Source: Nitzschia sp. DOCU1 (taxonomy: Eukaryota; Bacillariophyta; Bacillariophyceae; Bacillariales; Bacillariaceae). From it: 64,000 nucleotides of DNA. The DNA is taken from NCBI GenBank assembly GCA_951394045.1, contig OX595999.1, positions 1,550,001-1,614,000 of the forward strand, written 5' to 3'. The notes under the pieces were generated by a model, which saw nothing but the letters and a program-made list of their open reading frames with translations, was not told where the DNA came from and ran no database searches. The first letter of the stretch is position 1, and each line of letters starts with the position of its first letter. The position numbers and the translations under genes were made by a program. Below, piece by piece: positions 43,645-54,700 of the stretch.

Positions 43645-46600
43645 ATGTCGGTGGGTGCCAATTTTTCTTTTTCGTCCTCTAACTTTTTCGGAATGCAAAG
43701 AGCGAACAAAAACGATACCATCATGGAAAGTCATTCGAAAAGCACCTCTACTATGAATTCGTACGATGAAGAACCAGTTGGAAGAGTTCATTCTAGTAGT
43801 AGCAGTGACGATTCTTCAACAATGGAAGACGACGAGTCCTCGCAGGGGCTACTACTACTAGTAGTGCTAGTAAGTGGTCGTGCTGGTGTATCAGCAAGCT
43901 CCTGCTGGCCGGCCGGTCATCACGTTTTGAGCCGGCGTTGAAAAAGCATAGTAGCCTCACCGCCATCATTCTCGCTTCCTGCTCTCTCTTCAGGTCGCCG
44001 CGAAAGCCTCGAAACTACTATTTGCGTCACTCCTCGAGTATCTGGTGGTGGGGGTGAGGAGGAGGGTGGTGGTGGGCCTGATCATGCTGGTACTAGCAAT
44101 AGTTGGAACAGTATTCGCGGCCATTTGTGATTTTCTTGTTATACTCAATGGAACGAGTTCTGCGGCGATTCATACCGATCAGCTGGCCCCGCAATCGTCA
44201 TCTGGTGGTAGGTTCTTGCTTGAGAAAGTGCCGCTCCGGCCATGCATCAGCGGGTTCAATTTGAATTTCTTCCTCCTCACTCGTTCTCCTTTGTTGTTCT
44301 TCTTGCTGGAACCTAGCTAATATAGCAGTAACCAGCACCACCAAGCTGATTCGCGCTGAACCATACTACCACGGCAGAAAGCGGAATGACCACGGTGTAG
44401 ACGAGATTTCCAAGAAGAACGAGATCGACCACGCGGAACATTATTACGATGCCGCCATGAGTAGAGTACTCCAAGAAGAAGAAGAAATCGACTGTGTTCT
44501 CTCGGAAGAAAACGTTTTTGTTTTCCATATTCTCCTGCAGCTCAACAGCCCAGACAACTGCGTGGGTAATGTAGCCAATGGAACGTTTCTTCTGTTGAGC
44601 GAAAATGACAAGGGGCAACTCGAGGATATGTTAGTAGCCTCCTACACGACTTTGGCAGAGCGGTATTGTGATCCATACTACCGCAAAGTCTCGGGCGTCG
44701 AGATCTTTACTCAAGGGACCTCTCCTTCTTTGTTACTTGAGGGTGCTGGCTCCTCGTTGACTTTGGAAATCAAAGTATTCGGGACTCTCCGTTGCAAACA
44801 ATCAGAGGCCTGCAAGGTCGACAAAATTGGTTTGTTCGATTCTCCGGTGCAAGGATCCTTACCCGAGCAAACATGCTTGTGCCCCGAGGACTTGAACAAT
44901 ACCGCTTTCGTCGCAATTAACCGAGGTCCTACCGAGGCAGAGTTTACGGAATATTTCGGTGCCAGTTTGGCTACGGTAGCTCCTGCCCTACTAGACTGCG
45001 CTGATCTCCAAGTGGCTGCGTGTGCTTTCGGAACAGTCTTCCATTCGGCCGTGGAAGTCACTTTTGCGGACACGGAAGAAGCTAGAAATGTTTCAAGCGA
45101 ATTGCTTGGTTCAAGGGCGCTGAGGACGTTCAACGATCTATACACGCCGCCTAATGATGATCCCAATGTTTGTTACACCAATGTCAGGTTCTTCCAGACC
45201 GTCAGCGTCGCGTTCCAAGAAGCTCGTCGTCGGCTAAACGAAACCGACGACATTAACTCTTGCCAAATGCCAGAAATTGCTTCGTCTCCTGCTGCAGATA
45301 TTAATGGAGGTGATGCCGTGCTTTTGGGGCACAACGCATCAACAGCTCCATCGGAATCACCTAGCAGACCCATTGATGCTATTACCACGAATGGTCAGAA
45401 GCTGACAGCTATCCTTTATGTCAACGGGGTCTGTTCTCATTGCGAAAGGGATCTCTTTGTTGTGAACAACGAAGTATCCACAAGACGAAGCCTGACAGCA
45501 ACTTTCCAGGACACAATGGAAGATTGTCCAGGGCGAACGCTTCAAGATAGCAACGCCACCAGCATGAAGTCGAACTGCTATTGTCCCATCGGCTCCGTGG
45601 TCGCCGAGGCACCTGTCCCGACGATCGAGCAGTTCAAAACCACTCTAGAGGAGCGACTCCAGCTGAAGATAACATACATCCAACAAGTGGGCTCAGATGA
45701 GATGGTCGCGGTGGACGATGAAAGTTCTGTCAGCCTTGTCCCCCATAGTTATCCTTGTACTAACGTAAGCTCGACTTTCAAGAGAAACGTCACCCTGGAG
45801 CTCCAGATTACATGTGGGGCTTCTGCGGCGCTATCTGAAGACAATAAAAACATGATCGGTTTGGCATACGTCGATGCGTACAATGCCCTCCGAAGTACGG
45901 TGTGCGATCCGTATAAGCTGAAGGTGACGGGCGCCAAGGTTGTTGCAACTGGTGAGTTGAGGGACAGTGGCACAAGCCTACCACTCACAATGGAAGTCTT
46001 GTTGGTCTGTTACGGCTGCGACCTGCTAGGGACGAGCGTGTACGGATTCCCTGATTTCTCGAGCGAGGATCATACGACCGCGGGAGTCAATCTAGCACCT
46101 AATTATACGAAGACTCGCCGTGACGCGGCGCGCTCCTCTAGAAGCCGATGTCACCGAGGCTCTTGACTTCTCCGTACTGCAAGAACCATGCATTGGGAAT
46201 ACAACATTCTGCGACTTTGGGACACCCTTCGCAAGCAGTGCCTTGCTCGAAGTCCAAGGCAATGGCACCCTTGATCTTCTCGAAACAGCAAAGATCCTAG
46301 AAAAAGCGTACGCAAATGCATTGGACAGGCTGATTGGTGGAGGTAACGCCACGGTGTGTAACCCTCTTTTTGGCCTTGTCACAGAGACTGAGGTATATCT
46401 CGACTTTGCTTACAACAGCGTGGACAGTAACCCCAACGTGACGGCAAGGCGCCAACTCCAAGACCTGCCAGCAACTGCAGCGCCCACATCAGACTCCACG
46501 TTTACGTTCTCCTGGTCGTCGTCCGTATCCGGAAACAACATCACCGACAATCCTACCACTGCTCCAACTATTCAAGTAGCTGATGACACAGGGTTATTCC

Positions 46601-49055
46601 TGCTTGAATCATCTGGTTTGTGCAACGGGTGTCCAACAGAACTGATATTCAATGACGCGGCGGATAGTCGTAGACGAATCAATCAGATCAGCACTGACGC
46701 CAAGATCGGTAGAACTTCGATGTCTGATTCTCGGCTCTTGCAAGAAATGACAAGACAGGATATAGAATCGGAATGCTTCTGCCCGATTGGATCGGTTCAA
46801 GTTGTAACCGATTTCCAGCAGACTTCATTCCTTGAGATTATCCAGGAAGAGGTGGCCAAAATAAGCAACACGATCACAGTTACAGGAGCAGTATCCGGCG
46901 TTAAGAGAGTTGATTGCGTCGAACAGACGCCGTTCTCAACAACTATCAACTTTGCATTCTCAGCTTTCGAGTGGGTTGGCAACAATCCAGATCATCTTCA
47001 AGGCCTGGGCGATGCGATTGCAAAGATATACAATGGTTTAGTGGAACAGTTCTGTGACATATACTTCCGCAATTCCATCGCCTTGACGTACGTCGCTGGA
47101 AGCTTGCAACGGGCGTCAATAGCAGGGCGGCGGCACGACAGAGACTTGCAGCAGAATATGCAAGGATGTTTCAATTATCGTGCTACATTCACTGTTAACG
47201 GCCTATGTCGGGGTTGTCAAGCCCTCGGAACGCCGATCCCGATATTCGGTAACAGCACACTCAATCGAAAGCTTCGCGAAGCCAGCACCAGACCTGTTTC
47301 GCAGTTATCAGGGCAACGCCGACTTCAAGAGGCCGGCTCGACATGTATCTGCGATAGCACCTCCTCGATTTCTCAGCGAAGTGCTCCGAGCTTGGGGGCG
47401 ATACAGGCTGAACTAGAAAAATTGATTCCAGACACATTGCCCTGGACGCAATATCCGTCGATTTGCGGCTTGCCGGTCCAAGTTGAGGTTCCTTGTGCTT
47501 TGATACCAACGGGTCCCTCAGCAACAATTTCCTTGACCTTTTACGCTCGTCGCTCCGATGGCCGGTGTTTGACAGCAGCGGATTTGAACCAAATGGCAGC
47601 CCATTTTACCGATGCTTTCAATACGAGGAAACAACTGGAACGCTTCCCGTGCGAGCCACAATACATTCAAGTCTCCAACGTTTTCATCGACCAGTCATCC
47701 TTAGACGGTTGCCTTCGCCGTCGCGAACTGTTGAGACGTGGCATACAGGACGATGAGGAAGAATTCGCAAGTAAAAATGGCGCACCAAGGCAACTTCTGC
47801 AAGACTTTTCTTTGATGACAACATCCATGACTTTCACTGGCAGCATTTGGACGACCAATCTTGCTGCGATTCTAGCGGACGAACGAACCAATGTGGTGGC
47901 TGCCGAACTCGATATCACGGTGAGAAGCGGAGGGCTCTACGAAATAGAAACCGGAAGAGCTACCCACTCTCCCAGTGTCACGCCTTCAAGCTTTCCAAGC
48001 ACATTTCCATCCGAATTCCCAACGGAGCAATCAAGCATCCCGCCCGGCGAGAGTCCATCATGTGGCCCTACATCAGACTCATGTACTGGAACTCTTTCAG
48101 AGGTTCAAGCTTGGTGCGATTCATTGGCAGGTGCCGATGCATGTTGTGTCCCTCAATGTAGTTTTTCGTGGGAAGCCACCATCTTCAAAAGATCGTGTAA
48201 TGGCGGCAGTGTAGAGGCCTGTAACTTTTTTGGAACCCCATCCGTATCCATCACTGTGGCTGCCGATTCATGCAACGGAGAGAGAGCGTGCTCCGGGATT
48301 GCATGGCAATATGGCACTTCCATATCTATTGGCACCAATAGTTGCAATGGATATTTTGCGTGCGCCGAAATTGCTACAACGCAAGGCACTGAAATAAGTA
48401 TCGGCACCAATAGTTGCAATGGACATCTTGCCTGCTATTCGCTTGCTAGGGATTTTGGCACCTCCATATCGATTGGCAGCGGGTCTTGTCAAGGATCTGA
48501 GGCATGCACCTATATTGCTCTCTCGCAACGCACTTCCATTTTCATTTATGCCGATTCCTGCTACGGAGCCCGAGCGTGCAACGGTATCGCTTACTATCAT
48601 CAAGGCACTGAAATAAGTATTGGCCCCAATTCTTGTCAAGGAAACTTTGTGTGCGAAGGAATCGCAGGCGATGTAATAATTGAGGAAAGTTCTTGTCTAG
48701 GAGACTATGCCTGTCATTCAGTTGCTAATGACGGCACGGGAACCTCGATTGGCAAGCAGTCTTGTCAAGGCGGCTATTCGTGCAACTCGATTGCTTCTGC
48801 TGTTCCAGGCGCTGCCGTAACAATTGGGGATCTCTCTTGTCAAGGAGACAATTCGTGCAACCAGGTTGGCGTTTTCACTGCCACTACCGTGACGATCGCC
48901 AAAGGGGCCTGCAACACGAAGAACTTGGTCGGTCCCTGGCCACTTCTGTGGTTGTTGTGCAGGGGGCATGCACCTCGACTTGCGGAAGCGCGTGTTCTTT
49001 GTTCGATGCAACCGGGAATGTGCAGTGCAACGATTGCGGTTGCGCTGTTGTGTAG
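43645..49055 (+). CDS. Large Cys-rich membrane glycoprotein with SCxGxxAC repeats
   Basis: Proposed exons: 43645-43869, 43994-44207 and 44329 onward. Introns are 124 nt (GTAAGT...TTCAG, phase 0) and 121 nt (GTAGGT...AGCAG, phase 1). A Ser-rich acidic cytosolic tail precedes one TM helix (VVVGLIMLVLAIVGTVFAAI). A long ectodomain holds several copies of a roughly 250-residue Cys module (C-x-C-P-x-G-S-V/A... CDPYxxKVxG). After a Ser/Pro linker come about nine tandem repeats of 24-27 residues of the form SCxGxxAC--IA----xxIG (48150-48910). Two frame switches are needed: between about 46096 and 46166, and near 48925, after which the other frame gives a Cys-rich end (CGSACSLFD...CGCAVV) stopping at 49055. 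These may be real frameshifts, an undetected intron or assembly errors. Start could also be ATG 43693. It is probably a cell-surface protein; function is unknown. Confidence 0.6.
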
Positions 49056-49429
49056 ACAAGGATTGGAACATTACAAACATCATGAAAGGATGCTTATGAG
49101 GATGCGGAGCGTCCCCTCAGACGCTACCAGGTACTACTGTAGGGCGCCCTTTTCTACTGGTAGCTTCGGGCAAGATTTGGTTTTCTGAGCTATAAGAAAT
49201 ATATAATATATCCGTGGATGCATATGTATTGGGGGACATCTGAGCTGTAAAAAGGGTCATCTGAGCTGTAAGGGCTGTCCTCCCACACGTTGGAGCTGGC
49301 CCAAGAACAAATAACATAAGCCCCCAAATGACTTTAGGGCATATGTAAGGTTAGGGTTAGGATTAGGGTTTGGGTTGGGGGCTATATTATTTTACAGCTT
49401 AGATGACCTTTTTTATAGCTTAGATATTA
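49056..49429. other. Intergenic, imperfect inverted repeat around a telomere-like stretch
   Basis: CATCTGAGCTGTAAAAAGG (49239 on, repeated at 49258) and the inverse TTTTACAGCTTAGATGACCTTT (49390-49412) flank the block. This could be a small MITE, but clear ends were not found. Confidence 0.4.
49351..49380 (+). repeat. Interstitial telomere-like repeat
   Basis: Five hexamers in a row: TTAGGG, TTAGGA, TTAGGG, TTTGGG, TTGGGG. Confidence 0.7.
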
Positions 49430-49445
49430 GAGCATCCGTAGCGGT
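49430..49445 (+). repeat. Left terminal inverted repeat of the PIF/Harbinger element
   Basis: A 16-bp exact inverse of 57539-57554, preceded by TTA. Confidence 0.9.
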
Positions 49446-50102
49446 GATGCTAAAAGCTATATTATAGCCCAGATTTTAGCTTCGCGCGCCAAAGTGCATC
49501 CGTACCGGGCATTTTTCGTGCTAAATAAAATAGCCCGGGGGCTATTTTTTTTAGCTCCGAGCTATTTTCCCCCCAAAATAGCCCAGAGCGATTTTCTGAG
49601 CTATTTTTTCCCGCACAAAGCTATTTTTATGTACATATCCAACATTGAATACAGCTTTCATCTCATCAAAGACCACTCTGCCGCCAAGCTTTGGCCTTGC
49701 GGGATTGTGAACTCACCCACTACTACTTGTCAAGATTCCTTTCATCACTGCTACTCCTTTTAGCACTGCTTCACCACAACAGTATTATCCTCTTCAAATT
49801 TGAATGTTGAGTGGATTGGATTTCAAATTTTGAGTTCCTATTGTTCAAATTCTAACTGCCAAAAGTGGTTCGTATTGTTGTGCTATTGCACAAGTCGCTT
49901 CTCCTTCCTCACACATCAATCAGCCATATTGCAACTTCCAAGCCATCAGCCATGATGGGTGACTGTGATGAGGAAGAGGCTGTAGCCTTGGTGGCTATTC
50001 AGCAAAGAAGTGCCGAATTTTCACCAGCTGAGGATCTCCTTGTGGCCAAATGTTGGATCAAAGCCTCGGAAGATCCTATTGTGGGAAACAATCAGTCTGG
50101 AG

Positions 50103-50559
50103 TGCAGTACACTAGAATACCCCTCTAGACCTAACAAGTAGTTAGAACGTTAGAACGTTGTAACATTGCAACGTTAGAATGTTCGAACGATGAGTACACA
50201 CAATGGCCTACGTGTAGTACCAACATACCTTAGATATATACCTGCCGACGTCGACTTGGTCGAACGCCCGTGGACGCACGGACGGACGGGCAAGGCCGGC
50301 GCGGCTGACGAGCAATGGCGACGACAACGGCGAGCGCGGCGAGCCGTCGACGTCTACTACTGAACTAGGAGTTCCAACGGTATCTAGCTATAGACCTTGA
50401 AGAGATCCGAGAAGCTAGATCAGTGGGAGTTGCATCCAACGCATACCGGATGCGTTGAGGAAAGACTCCGGTGATCTAGGAGCGATAGAATCAGCGATAA
50501 CTTTAGATCTCACAATTATTTCCACTACAACTATTTCATCGTACTTTCAGCGTAGTGCA
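50103..50559 (+). repeat. 5' LTR of element 2 (457 bp)
   Basis: TGCAGTACAC...TAGTGCA. It differs from the 3' LTR at four transitions. Confidence 0.93.
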
Positions 50560-50560
50560 C

Positions 50561-50572
50561 AGTGTTAACACT
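50561..50572. other. 12-bp perfect palindrome just after the 5' LTR of element 2
   Basis: AGTGTTAACACT begins one base after the LTR, in the primer-binding-site position. Element 1 has a different 12-bp palindrome in the same place. Confidence 0.6.
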
Positions 50573-50581
50573 CCACGTTAC

Positions 50582-51781
50582 ATGCGTGAGCTAAAGATGA
50601 AGATTGCAAACAGCATCCCGAAGAAGACCGCTGCCGAGAAGCAGGGTTTCAAATCAGCACCGGTCAGCATCGAAAGACCCGAGCCGAAGGAGCTCAAAGA
50701 TGGGGCGTACAGTCAATATGACTTGCGTATCGACCCAAAGGACAAAAAATCGTTGACGCGACGCGTCAAACAACCGCATTTCACGGAAGGAACACCCGAA
50801 GAGTGGTTCCTTTTCCTCATCGGACTTAAGGATGTGATCGCGGGTCAGGACCTAACTACGGGACCTCAGAAATTTGCGTTAACACGCAATTTGCTGAAAG
50901 GCCAGGTATTGGCTGCGTTCAACGCGAAGGCCTCGGAACTCGAAGCCGAAACTCCTGAGACTTTCGAGAAAAGTTTGCACGCGGTTACGGCGTATGTTCT
51001 CCCAAAACGCGCGGTGCAACTTCAAAAACGCTATATGCGTCGGATCTGCCGAAAGCCCCCGACGATGACAATGAAGGCGTATGTCGCTCGGCTCCGCGAG
51101 CTAAACGAGTACCTCGCGCTATTCGACGAGAAAGGCGAGAAAAACAAAATTCCCGACGACGAGCTCATGGAGAATTGCGAGTTTGGAATCCCCGCCAAGT
51201 GGCGCAAAGAGATGATCCTACAGGGATTCGAGCCCGTGGACCACACGGTTCAAGACTTTGTAGACTTCTGCGAACGGCTGGAAGCTACCGAGGAGATCAA
51301 TGAAGCCCTCAGTAAGAAGGCAGACAACAACGGCAAGTCGAATGACGAAAAACCCTCGAAGAGGAAGCGCGGAGGCCCGAGAACGGGAACCGACGGTAAG
51401 GCCAAGTATGATTGTCTTTATCATGGCGCTAACAACACCCATGCTACCCACGATTGCCTCATTTTAAAGGATCAAGCAAAGAAGATGGCGGCTGCCCATT
51501 CGAACGTCGCAGGTCGTTTCAAAAAGGCCCGCTTCGAAAACAAAACTTGGCGCCGCAGCGACAGCGATAGTGATGGCGAAAAGAAGAAGAAAACAGGCGA
51601 GCTTCATGCCTACATCAAGTCGATGGTCGAAAACGCGGTCAAACAATCTGCGAAGAAGCGCAAGGCCGAAGACCCTCCTTCGATGGATAATTTTAATTAC
51701 GATATGGATGATCTCAACGGCATCGATTTCGACAAACTCAGTGTCAGCAGCGGCAGCGACAGCGACACCGACATGAATTGA
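50582..51781 (+). CDS. gypsy Gag of element 2
   Basis: A 399-residue protein starting at ATG 50582, 22 nt after the LTR; the frame continues upstream to a GTG at 50555. A helical capsid region (EEWFLFLIGLKDVI, KAYVARLRELNEYLALF) is followed by a basic linker KRKRGG. A CLYHGANNTHATHDC knuckle follows (C-x2-H-x5-H-x4-C, again with His in the second position, unlike retroviral CCHC). The tail is acidic, Ser-rich, and ends DTDMN. The stop is TGA (51779-51781) in frame with pol. It binds and packages element RNA in virus-like particles, as in the family. Confidence 0.88.
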   Translation: MRELKMKIANSIPKKTAAEKQGFKSAPVSIERPEPKELKDGAYSQYDLRIDPKDKKSLTRRVKQPHFTEGTPEEWFLFLIGLKDVIAGQDLTTGPQKFALTRNLLKGQVLAAFNAKASELEAETPETFEKSLHAVTAYVLPKRAVQLQKRYMRRICRKPPTMTMKAYVARLRELNEYLALFDEKGEKNKIPDDELMENCEFGIPAKWRKEMILQGFEPVDHTVQDFVDFCERLEATEEINEALSKKADNNGKSNDEKPSKRKRGGPRTGTDGKAKYDCLYHGANNTHATHDCLILKDQAKKMAAAHSNVAGRFKKARFENKTWRRSDSDSDGEKKKKTGELHAYIKSMVENAVKQSAKKRKAEDPPSMDNFNYDMDDLNGIDFDKLSVSSGSDSDTDMN

Positions 51782-51784
51782 TGG
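51776..51784 (+). promoter_or_regulatory. Candidate UGA readthrough site between gag and pol (element 2)
   Basis: The codons are AAT TGA TGG. A small potential hairpin GGC-GUGA-GCC (GNRA-type loop) starts at 51783, right after the stop. Pol has no ATG-led ORF before its coding region: the ORF following the stop opens with TGG CGT GAG CCG and the first Met comes about 36 codons later. Readthrough is inferred. Confidence 0.65.
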
Positions 51785-54700
51785 CGTGAGCCGGTTACTA
51801 CGTGTGAATACAATAATATTAATAGTGACAAATTGAACGATTACACTAGTTTTGTCCATAGGGATGATGTCCAATATATGGAATCATTCTACAATAGCAA
51901 TGGCATTTCAAGCGTAACACCAAATTTGCAAAATTCACACACAGGGCGATCTCGAAGTTTCAGCTCTCTCGATGCATGTCTGGCGGAAGCACAGCGCGAG
52001 CGCGAGCTTTACTTATTGAACACGATTCGAGGTAGTCGAACTGTAGGCTCAAACAAACGACAAAAATCCAGTCATCTAGTACCTATCACGTTTGCACGTG
52101 TTAACCAACGCGGCGGACGTCGGCAACAAGTAGTAACCGTCAAGGCACTTCTTGACTCTGGCGGTAGTGGCTGTCTCTGGAAGAAGAGCAGTGCTAGCAA
52201 ACTAAAAATAAAGACCCAAAAAGCGACTACTGTATTCACGACTATGAGCGGTAGCTATAAGTGTACTGAACGCGTGACCACGCAACTCAGTCTACCAGAA
52301 CTACACGACGATCGATTGATCGAGTGGGATTTTCACCTAGCAGATGATCTAGGTAACTACGATATGATTATAGGCAGAGACCTCATGCAAGAGCTAGGTC
52401 TAGTGATCGACTTCAAAGCTATGGAAGTAGAATGGGACGATGCACGTATGCCAATGAAAGAAATAGATGCGACGGCGGCGATGTCGTATCATGTACATGA
52501 ACGCGGACACGTCGATGAGATGTCGGACCGCGTCAAGGAAATTCTCGACGCCAAGTACGAGAAAGCCGATGCACGTAGCATCGCTAGAGAGCAAACTCAC
52601 CTTAGTAAGGATGAGCAGAGTAAGCTAGAACAGCTACTGACAAAATACCAGACCCTATTCGATGGTACCCTCGGCCGATGGCGTGGGGCCCCCTATGATA
52701 TTGAACTAGTAGAAGGTGCAAGGCCGTACCATGCTAGAGCGTACCCTGTACCGAAAGCGTACGAGCGCACTCTCCGCGATGAAGTCGAACGACTCTGTCA
52801 AGTCGGAGTACTCAAAAAGGTGAACCGCTCCGAATGGGGTGCACCCACCTTTATCATCCCCAAAAAGGATGGAACAGTTCGATTCATCAACGACTTCAGA
52901 GAATTGAACAAACGGATTAAACGCAAGCCGTATCCAATCCCGAAGATTCAGGACTTACTGATGAAGCTAGAAGGTTTTCAGTACGCGACGAGTCTCGACC
53001 TCAACATGGGTTATTACCACATAGAGTTAAGCCCAGATAGTAAGAAGCTATGTACTATCGTACTTCCTTGGGGTAAGTACGAAATGCAACGCTTGCCGAT
53101 GGGGCTCTCAAATAGTCCCGACATTTTCCAAGAGAAAATGGGCACCCTCTTTGAAGATCTAGAGTACGTACGAGTGTACATTGACGATCTACTAGAACTA
53201 ACTAAAGGCAATTTTGATGACCACCTAGAGAAACTAGAAGTCATTTTCAAACGTCTAAAAGACACCGGCCTCAAGGTGAACGCCCGGAAGTCCTTCTTCG
53301 CCCGTGGCGAACTGGAATACCTTGGGTACTGGATAACACGAGATGGAATCCAACCAGTCGCTAAGAAAGTAGAGGCTATTCATGCCATGAAGGCACCTAC
53401 TAACAAACGCGAGCTCCGCAAATTCATAGGCGTAGTTAACTACTATCGCGACATGTGGATTCGCCGCTCTGAAGTTTTAGCCCCACTGAGTGCGCTAACT
53501 TCTAAAGAAGCCAAATGGCAATGGGGTCCGGTCGAGCAGAATGCTTTCGACACGATGAAACGAATTATAAGTAAGCAGACACTACTAACATACCCCGATT
53601 TCAACATACCATTCGAGATACACACCGATGCTAGTCATACTCAGCTAGGTGCAGTGTTATCGCAACGCGGGAAACCGATTGCGTTCTATAGTCGAAAATT
53701 GAACCCGGCGCAAACGCGCTATACTACGACGGAACGAGAGCTTTTAGCTATCGTCGAAACACTTAAAGAATTTCGCAATATCCTTTTGGGACAGCGAATC
53801 AGAGTCTTCACAGACCATAAAAATCTTACGTATAAAGAATTTAATACGGAGCGCGTCATGCGTTGGCGCCTCTTAATTGAGGAGTTTGGCCCCGAGCTGG
53901 TCTACATCAAGGGCGAACACAACGTCGTTGCGGACGCACTTAGTCGACTCGACCTCGACGATAGAGCTTTCCCCGAATCTCACTTAAATGAGTTTTTGGC
54001 GGGCGACGAATTACCGCGCGATGCATTCCCCCTCACTTACAAAAATATAGCGCGCATGCAGAATGCCGACTGCGCCTTATTAGCTAAAGTACGCACAAAC
54101 CCACGATATTCAGTTAAAGTCTATCGTGGGGGCGGAAAGAAGCGAGAACTAATAGTACGCGAGGACAAGATTGTTCTCCCAACGAGTCTCCAGAAGCGGT
54201 GCGTCAAGTGGTATCACGAGATGCTCTGTCACCCAGGAGAAACGCGTACCGAACAAACGATTCGACAACACTTCTACTGGAAGAACATCCGCGGCGATGT
54301 TGAGCGGATCTGCAAGTCCTGTCCGACCTGTCAGCTGACGAAGCGAAAGACAATCAAGTACGGGCATCTTCCACCCAAGGCGGCGGAAATAGATCCTTGG
54401 GATACGCTATGTGTCGACCTGATAGGTCCATATAAGATAAAACAACTAGGTAGTAAAAAGACACTACAACTATGGTGTCTCACTATGATAGATCCCGCAA
54501 CCGGATGGTTCGAGATGGTACGCATAGCAAATAAGGAAGCCTTTTCGATAGCCAGTGCGGCCGAAATGGCGTGGTTCACACGATACCCGTGGCCACAAAA
54601 GATCATTTATGACCGCGGAACTGAATTCATGGGAGAATTCCGAAGAATGGTGCGCGAAGACTACGGCGTAATGACCAAGCCAATTACAGCGCGAAACCCG

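Noticed and set aside
45940..46100. A 53-nt GT-AG intron near 46042-46094 to fix the first frame switch in the glycoprotein
   Set aside because: It would remove a segment (YGFPDFSSED) that aligns with the equivalent part of a neighbouring module, so a simple indel or another intron is more likely.
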